Below are positions 57,632 to 64,000 of a stretch of DNA of 64,000 nucleotides, piece by piece. The position numbers and the translations under genes are program-made. Source of the stretch: Hyaloperonospora brassicae (taxonomy: Eukaryota; Oomycota; Peronosporomycetes; Peronosporales; Peronosporaceae); assembly GCA_947650285.1 (NCBI GenBank), contig CANTFL010000007.1, positions 145,714-209,713 on the forward strand. Reading direction: 5' to 3'. The notes under the pieces were generated by a model. That model ran no database searches. It was not told the DNA's origin and saw nothing but the letters and a program-made list of their open reading frames with translations. Position 1 is the stretch's first letter; the number at the start of each line of letters is the position of its first letter.

Positions 57632-58110
57632 ATGGCCCGCTTAATGATACCAGAACTACTGCAGCTACATTTCTTACATCACTACCACACCACACTGAAG
57701 GGTGGCCACCAAGGGATAAGCCGAACGTACCATCGGATCCGGTCTAACTTTCACTGGAGAGGACTCTATCGGGGAGTCCAGCGTTACGTGGTAGAATGTG
57801 TTGATTGCACAACGGAAAAAAAGCTGTCCTTCGCGGCAAATTTGCGGGGAATGTCCGAGCCACGTATCCGTTCTATATAACCTCGATAGATCACATACCG
57901 TCACTACCGCGATCCTTGAAAGGAAACCCAAAGTTGGTGTTGCGGGTGGATCTGAACTTAGGGTGCGTGATCGCCAAGGCGAGTTCCTCCAGAACGGCAC
58001 AAACGATTGTTGAGATTTTGAAGTGCATTTGTTCCGAAGATTTGGGGCCATTGAAGCAACCCGCCATGATCGAGAGCCAGAATTCATGTCCGACTTGTAA
58101 ATGTATCTGA
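57632..58110 (+). pseudogene. Gypsy integrase fragments
   Basis: HHCC zinc-binding part: LHHYHTTLKGGHQGISRTYH, RIRSNFHWRGLYRGVQRYV and ECVDCTTEKK. After a frame change the core start follows: TSIDHIPSLPRSLKGNPKL and VIAKASSSRTAQTIVEI. The first catalytic Asp is in the SIDHIPS segment. The rest of the D,D35E core is missing or unreadable. Confidence 0.85.
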
Positions 58111-58228
58111 GTTTAAGCGAGTAAAGATCTTCCCGGATCGACTTAGAAACCAGCCGAATGCTGATGGTGCAGATCGCCTAGATTTTGACGAAGCCATCCT
58201 GCCGGAAGACAGCTGGGGCGCACATCAA

Positions 58229-58447
58229 ATGAAGATGAGTTTTAGAGGTAAGAAGATAATGGTTGTGCGATCCGGTAGGAAGAACCATTTTGAAAGAATC
58301 AAACGTCAATATTTGGTGCAATGGAAAGGATATAGCGACCAGACATGGATAAATGAAAGAGACTTTAATCATGGGTCCTTGCTGCAACAGTTCGATAGCA
58401 ATCCGGTCAGCAAGAATCGATTCGAGGTGATGCAATCACACGAGTAA
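58229..58447 (+). pseudogene. Gypsy C-terminal chromodomain fragment
   Basis: KRQYLVQWKGYSDQTWINER followed by DFNHGSLLQQFDSN is a chromodomain-like fold at the polyprotein C-terminus, as in chromovirus-type gypsy elements, where it may guide insertion into heterochromatin. It is open for 72 codons and then stops. Confidence 0.75.
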
Positions 58448-58614
58448 GCGGTGGATGAAAAGCCGAAGTGCCGACTTGGAATTGGCCTGCAAAAAGGTTG
58501 CAGAGGGAGAACTGGGATAGGAGTGGTGTATGGCGATCAAAAGTATCATAGTCCGATCACAGTGGATAAATATGAAAAAGTTCTTTTTTTTGGAGGTATT
58601 ATTTTATAAAATTA

Positions 58615-58790
58615 TTTGCCCATGATCTTGCTGTACGTGCTCTTACGTCCCGCAACAAAGCCAATGATCTTGTCGTACGTGACCTTAAGTCCCACAGCGT
58701 AACCTGTCATCTTGTTGTGTGTGCAATGACGTCCTAGCCGCCCATGATCTTGTTGTGTGTGCAATCAAGTCCAAGTCGACGGTGATCTAG
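58615..58790 (-). repeat. Minisatellite block, reverse orientation
   Basis: About four units built on CCCATGATCTTGTTGTGTGTGCA and ACGTCC. It is the reverse complement of the unit in the larger array at 59500-60115 (GATTGCACGCACAACAAGAT…), with several CG-to-TG or CA differences. Confidence 0.8.
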
Positions 58791-59256
58791 GTACTCCATA
58801 TTCCTCGTAAAGCACATTGAAAGTACAAAAAGAATGAGTACTTGTAGCTGCAGCGCGTGTGAAAACATCAATTTGTGTCGCAAGAAGCGTTTATTGTGCA
58901 ATGGATTCGTTATCTACGGCTGTTCATGTTTAGGTTTTGGTTCAGCACGGAGATAATTAATTTTTACGCATTGATCCGCTTGTACCCCCGACTTGGAATT
59001 GACTCTTTCACTTGTATGATGGAAGGTAGTGTCGTCTACCATTTTAGAGACGCTGCTGGCGTCACCACGGCTTGTGCTGCCGCTTCTGCCATCGGCTGCA
59101 CCTATCGGCGTCGATCTTACAAAGTTTTAGCGACCTGCACGCATCATTATGTAGCCATCGGAAATCTGTAATATAGTGATCCTATTTTCACATGATTAGT
59201 GCCCTTCCCCGCTCTCCGAGCGACTTGTTCTTTGCATCCACGTAGACGTTGCAGAC
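58791..59256. other. Spacer inside the inverted minisatellite pair
   Basis: A 98-codon plus frame at 58875-59171 (…YHFRDAAGVTTACAAASAIG…) has no recognisable family. Nothing else seen. Confidence 0.4.
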
Positions 59257-59385
59257 TCAACCAAACGCTTTGATGTCAGTCAACTTGGGTACCTTCTTCG
59301 CTAGGTCGTCGACATAATTTGCATCAAGCAGGTCTCGGATAATGGCTTCAAACGTTTCGAAGCCGAAGTCGGTAGCGCCTTCCAT
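59257..59385 (-). pseudogene. Short open frame with protein-like composition (remnant)
   Basis: 42 codons from ATG to TGA on the minus strand: MEGATDFGFETFEAIIRDLL, then DANYVDDLAKKVPKLTDIKA and FG. Codon use and amphipathic pattern look like real coding sequence, unlike the surrounding AT-rich DNA, and the upstream sequence extends the same style (KIKKVSIN). Probably the 3' end of a decayed gene or element. Family not recognised. Confidence 0.35.
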
Positions 59386-59499
59386 GTTAATCGACACTTT
59401 TTGATCTTAATACCGGATTTTACTACCATCGGCTTACAAAAATTACACGGAAACAGTTGTGTTACATAACGACAAGCGCAGAAAAGTGCCAAAGCGCTT

Positions 59500-60115
59500 A
59501 CCGCTCGTCCTCCAACGGCACAACAAGATCATGAGCGACTCGGACGTGATTGCACGCACAACAAAATCGTGGGCGTACAGGACGTGATTTCACGCACAAC
59601 AACCTCATGGACGACGCTGCGGGACATAAGTTTACGCACAACACGATCATGGGCGACTCGGACGTGATTGCACGCACAACATGATCATGGTCGACGCTGC
59701 GGGACTTAGAAAACACGTGCAAGAAGATAATGAGCGACTCGGACGTGCTTGCACGCACAACAAGATCGTGGGCGTACAGGACGTGATTGCACGCACAACA
59801 TGATCATGGGCGACTCGGACGTGATTGCACGCACAACATGATCATGGTCGACGCTGCGGGACTTAAAAGCACGTGCAACAAGATAATGGGCGACTAGGAC
59901 GTGCTTGCACGCACAACAAGATCGTGGGCGTACAGGACGTGATTTCACGCACATCAAGATCATGGGCGTACAGGACGTGAATGAACGCACAAAAAGATGG
60001 TGGGAGACGCTGCAGAACATTAGAGCACGCAAAACAAGATCATGAACGACTCTTACGTGATTGCACGCACAACAAGATCATGGGCGGTTTGGACGTGATT
60101 GCACGCACTACGAGA
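59500..60115 (+). repeat. Minisatellite array, about 40-bp units
   Basis: Around 15 imperfect units built on GACGTGATTGCACGCACAA and CAAGATCATGGGCG, in a few subtypes (GCGACTCG, GCGTACAG and CGACGCTGCG spacers) that alternate, so the array has a higher-order pattern. It is markedly richer in CG than its surroundings. Open frames across it on the minus strand (Cys/Val/Arg-rich) are products of the repeat, not genes. Confidence 0.9.
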
Positions 60116-60526
60116 AATATGTTTTTTCTGCTTAAGAGAATGCCTCTACCTACGAGCTTGATTTTCTAAGAAAGTCGTATGGGTAGAGCGGTTCGAGCTG
60201 CTTCTATTGCTGCATTCGGCCTCCCTGCTACTGCTTCAGTGACCAATAAACCGGTAACGTTTTATAAAGTGGATTGACGAGACTATTACAGCATCTTTTA
60301 TCAGCGTCTCGTCGCGTTTGATGTGATTATGGTCCTTTACACCACAGTTAATCGATACGTTATTTAAGCTACGTACAAAAGCCTTCTCTAAATTGATTAT
60401 GACTTTGAATTAATTACCAACTTTTAAATGACCCAGGATAAGCCATTAGCTGTCGTGCAGAGTATCGACAAATTACAAAAAAATGCAAATTAAAGTCGGG
60501 ATATTGCAACTATTTCTACTCAAATT

Positions 60527-60693
60527 CCTGGAAATTGAAATTTGTGGGACTGAAAGGGGGTAATATGCGATTGTACTTAACGTCAAAAGAAAATAAAATT
60601 GCCAGGTATAGTTTCCTGAAAATTGATATCGATGGGACCAAGATGGGCTAATATGCAAGTGTATTGAACGTCGAAATGATATATAATTGCCAG
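60527..60693. repeat. Direct duplication, about 82 bp, two copies
   Basis: Two adjacent diverged copies: TTCCTGGAAATTGAAATT…TAATATGCGATTGTAC…ATTGCCAGG, then TTCCTGAAAATTGATATC…TAATATGCAAGTGTAT…ATTGCCAGA. Origin unknown. Confidence 0.7.
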
Positions 60694-63600
60694 ATAATTA
60701 GATTTTTATACCAAGCGGTACGAACCCTTGACAAAATTAGCTATGATGTAGGTTCGACATCGTACCTTTGTAAGCGATTTTGTGGATTCGCTTTTTATTT
60801 GCTGTTTAACTTCTTAAACAGTTGCGTTGAGGGCACGCGGCGTCTTACGTTATAATGGCTGCACGCTCGTTACGCCCGTTGTCTGTGCAACGAGAGCACT
60901 GAATTAAGGAGAAACGTTATTAGTAAGTTGATCGTTTTTCTACATAATTAGAACAAGATCTATGTATGCACATCAGATACTCAAATTTTATTTGCCGAAG
61001 AAAACTATACGCATTAAAATAAGTGATAAGGTCAATTCAGGAATGCTTTTTGATTTTGCGAACGAAAATAAATGGGTGTATTTTGCTGTATTTAAGACAT
61101 AGAAAACCTTGTAAGCCATATGACGAAAATTTTTAGAAATCGATAACAGTAGGCGAGCATTAAGCGTCTGATTTGATCAAAGGGATCGCGTAGAGTATGA
61201 TAAGAATTCGTTTGTACATCTGATTATCGATTACGTAGCGAAAGGAGACGTGAAAAAAGGTGCAGCACACACATTGTAATTTGGACGACCATGCCTAGCG
61301 ATTGAAGGACAACGATAAAAAGCAACTAAAAGTGACACAAGTGTTCAGGAGGAGCAATTCGGCCGAGTATTGTCGATTCGGAACTGGACGAAGAAACAAA
61401 TCATCGCAAATATGTGGCGGCGGTACTAGGAGCAGCGGGAATTGTCGCATTAGATTAGTATTGAGTCGATTCCAATGCGCCTGCTCGAACCCGTGTACGC
61501 ACAAGAAAATAGTCCTTTCGACGAAAATCATAACCACCTAACATCTCCGGATGGATATGGGCTCGAAGACGGTCAACGCATGCAGCACGATGATATGTCG
61601 AGTTTGTGAATATCAGCGATGACAGAAAATGTGATAGGAGTACAATATCCTACTGGTAAAGGGATATAAATCCTCTCATAATCAAGAGAAGAAAGAGGCC
61701 GCGTACTTAGGTATAAAAGTCTGTTGTGATATGGTACGTACATCCTTGTGTATCTACCAAAACTTTATCCAGATAAAGTAGCATTTATTTCTGCTTCGCG
61801 GCACGGTCTCAGCACACGAGATGAAAACGGCAATACTTTGCGCTTTCAGTCCACACCTGTGATCCACGATTTTAAATAGCATGCTGATATGAAATATGAC
61901 AAAACATACTGCTTTAGTATAATTTAGCGCCGATAAATTTGATGTAGCAGATTGCAAGGTTGATAGTTCTTGAGGAAAGTCACATAGATGGTAAAAAGGT
62001 GTTTTAACAGCTAATCGACTGGTATGGTCATGCATATGGCACAACTGACTTTCCTCGATGTGGTATATGGATATGTATGTCTCTCTACGAAATATATGTA
62101 CCGTCCAAAGCTGTCGGCATGGATCTAATGATAACCTTGGCACGCTCGCTTAATGGAACATGAATTTCCCCGGCTGCATTTGTAAGTAGTATCGTACAAC
62201 ATATTGGTCACTGTGCATATTGTTGCTGTGACTATGTGGGTTAATGACATGTTAATAATAGGAAACGCGGGCAGCATCAATACGTAATTTACAGACTTGC
62301 GCACACGATTAAGCTAGACGACATGGGGACGAAATGTTATTTATATTATATAGGGAGTTGATACCCAAGTTTGGTGTGCTGCTGTATGGAATTTAAACTG
62401 CATGCATTGTTTGCATTCTGCGGCAAAATTATATTGAGCAAATCAAAACATTTCGATCGTCTCAATAACAAAAGCAACAGACGGTGGAAAGAGACGGATA
62501 TCATCACGATAAAATGATTCAACTTATCAAGCCGCACTTTGGTTGACAAAAATAGTATCTAGTGACGTGTACCCGACCGAAAGTCGTTTCGAAGTCAGAA
62601 GTCTGGGTCGACCATCAGATATTTATACCGCGAGAGAATACCTCAAAGCAAATCAAGTGCTTCTCCATCTTAACATTGACAGATCATAAGCTCGTGTTAT
62701 CATCGAGAAGAAGCTATAAAATGAATCGAATTGGATTTTTGGACTTACAGTAATGCAAACCACAAAGTTTTTCGGGGGTCTCATGATTTACAAACAATTT
62801 TTTCCGAGCTCAAACGGAAAACGTTTCGGTCATAAAGATATACACAAAGGCAGAAACGGATTAATACAAGCAAGTCGGAGCATATTGCGGATAGCATGTG
62901 CGTCGTGCACTCCCTTCGAACTCAGAAATGGAATCAAGTAAATTGAAACATTAACATTAAAGTACACTTTCGACCTGCTCCACGGTCGGAAGTGTACTCA
63001 AATAAAATCAACATGATCGATAGATGATGAAATAAATGGTTTAACAAGTACGTATCTTCTTTATTTGAGGATAATAATACAGGCATCTGCACCCAAGCGC
63101 TCGGAATGAAACGATTTATAAATTGAATACGTTTAAGCAGATAAGTGTGCACGCGGTGCGTGCGGATGATTACGTGTAAAGTCACAAAGTTTTTTTTCGA
63201 AAGGTATAAAAGTATTTTCGATTCTTCTACTTAATAAAGAAAGCCCACTTTTTTGTTTGTCTTATTACCTAAAATCGACCGAAAATAGTAAGGAACGACC
63301 TGAATTTCCATGTCCTGGGTGACATGTTGAATGATGTTTACTATTTGATGGTCGGTTGAGCCGTGAAGCTTATAAAGGTTTTTAATGAAATATCCCTTTT
63401 CGTGCTATAGCACGTTGCTCCTACGACAACTAATTTTTGCTGTGCTACTCTTTTTTGCCATTTATAGCGTACCAATTTATAATGGAAGCCAATAGGATCT
63501 TCATCGTAGAGCCATGAAGCTCATGATTTGTGAGACTAACACGCAGCGTCAATTGTTTTTATCAGACACGTTTTCTACCGGAATAGAACGTGTCTTGATA

Positions 63601-64000
63601 TGCCTACACACAAGACAATACAGAAAGAAAATCTTCTCATGGCGATTGTTATTGATGTGCTACAAGCGAGTGAAACCATATATGTGATCATCGCCGCACG
63701 GCGCAATTACTGATCAACTAATTCATTTGACTGTTTAGTATACTGTTGCTTGACACTGCAGAGTCAATGCTTTACCGAATATTGCGTCTTCGAGTTGTAA
63801 CATTAAGTAAGCACATGATTATTTGGACATGATGACGCATTGCTCTAAATATGTCTACCGTTTCTGCTGCGCGAGTCGAATGCCTCGTACAGCTATAATT
63901 GATTCAGGAGGGCAGGTATCCAGGGCAATTATGTGTGCAAGCGAAAAAGCTGAAGATATTAAAATGTATATATGATGATTTGTGATTGCAAATATGCAAA
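60694..64000. other. AT-rich desert, nothing recognised
   Basis: Short frames only. Small inverted repeats occur (for example ACACGTTTTCTACCGG / TAGAACGTGTC near 63567-63596). No recognisable gene or element to the window end. Confidence 0.45.

Larger units (their letters stand above)
51411..58447 (+). mobile_element. Decayed Ty3/gypsy retrotransposon with chromodomain
   Basis: Remnants occur in the canonical order gag, protease, RT, RNase H, integrase, chromodomain along the plus strand, each broken by many stops and frame changes (listed separately). No LTR pair was found, and the 3' side passes directly into unrelated repeats. The segment about 53455-54640 fits poorly with the pol frame and has open frames on the minus strand, so a nested insertion is possible. 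It cannot encode a working polyprotein. Confidence 0.85.

Noticed and set aside
59498..60032. Cys/Val/Arg-rich minus frames as a repeat protein gene
   Set aside because: They arise from the tandem minisatellite, switch frame between subtypes, and lack a start context.
59500..60115. CRISPR-like array
   Set aside because: Units are about 40 bp, imperfect and contiguous without unique spacers, and the genome is eukaryotic.

Overview
The window looks like nuclear DNA of an oomycete (Peronosporales type: Phytophthora or downy mildew). The grounds are eukaryotic multi-exon genes with short introns and GTACGT/GTAAGT-type donors, very compact head-to-head and tail-to-tail gene pairs, a secreted GH7 cellulase-family protein, an aspartate-route quinolinate synthase, and decayed LTR, LINE and tRNA-derived elements of the sort common in oomycetes. 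I cannot name the species from sequence alone.

The window falls into two compartments. Positions 1 to about 34.4 kb are gene-rich, with balanced to GC-rich coding sequence. In order they hold: ribosomal protein L27a (+); an unrecognised minus-strand gene; a small possible roadblock/LAMTOR5-like gene (+); an arabinose-5-phosphate-isomerase-like SIS gene (+); a frameshifted secreted-type ORF (-); a protein kinase (-) head-to-head with a tandem AAA ATPase (+); a METTL16-type RNA methyltransferase (+) tail-to-tail with a TPR protein (-); an RTEL1-type helicase (+) head-to-head with that TPR gene; a truncated LINE (-); a Cys/His repeat zinc-finger protein (+); UFC1 (-); the GH7 protein with an acidic minisatellite tail (-); and quinolinate synthase (-). 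I rebuilt exon structures by hand by joining reading frames at GT/AG sites. The reconstructions for L27a, the SIS protein, the kinase, AAA, METTL16, TPR, RTEL1, UFC1 and quinolinate synthase are phase-consistent from end to end.

From about 35 kb to the end the DNA is AT-rich and I find no intact cellular gene. It holds three copies of one LTR family. Two have perfect 5-bp target-site duplications, and both of these are solo LTRs. It also holds a decayed Ty1/copia pol (-), two degenerate tRNA-Gly-like copies, a decayed Ty3/gypsy element with a chromodomain (+), two oppositely oriented arrays of one minisatellite, and long stretches with nothing recognisable.

Most genes are housekeeping: translation, RNA methylation, genome maintenance, UFMylation and NAD synthesis. 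They are not an operon-like pathway. The most unusual points are an AAA protein that lacks the Walker B glutamate in both ATPase modules, the expandable acidic tail on the GH7 enzyme, a secreted-type ORF broken at a tetranucleotide repeat, and the abrupt change from gene island to repeat desert. I did not find a clear new multi-gene system.
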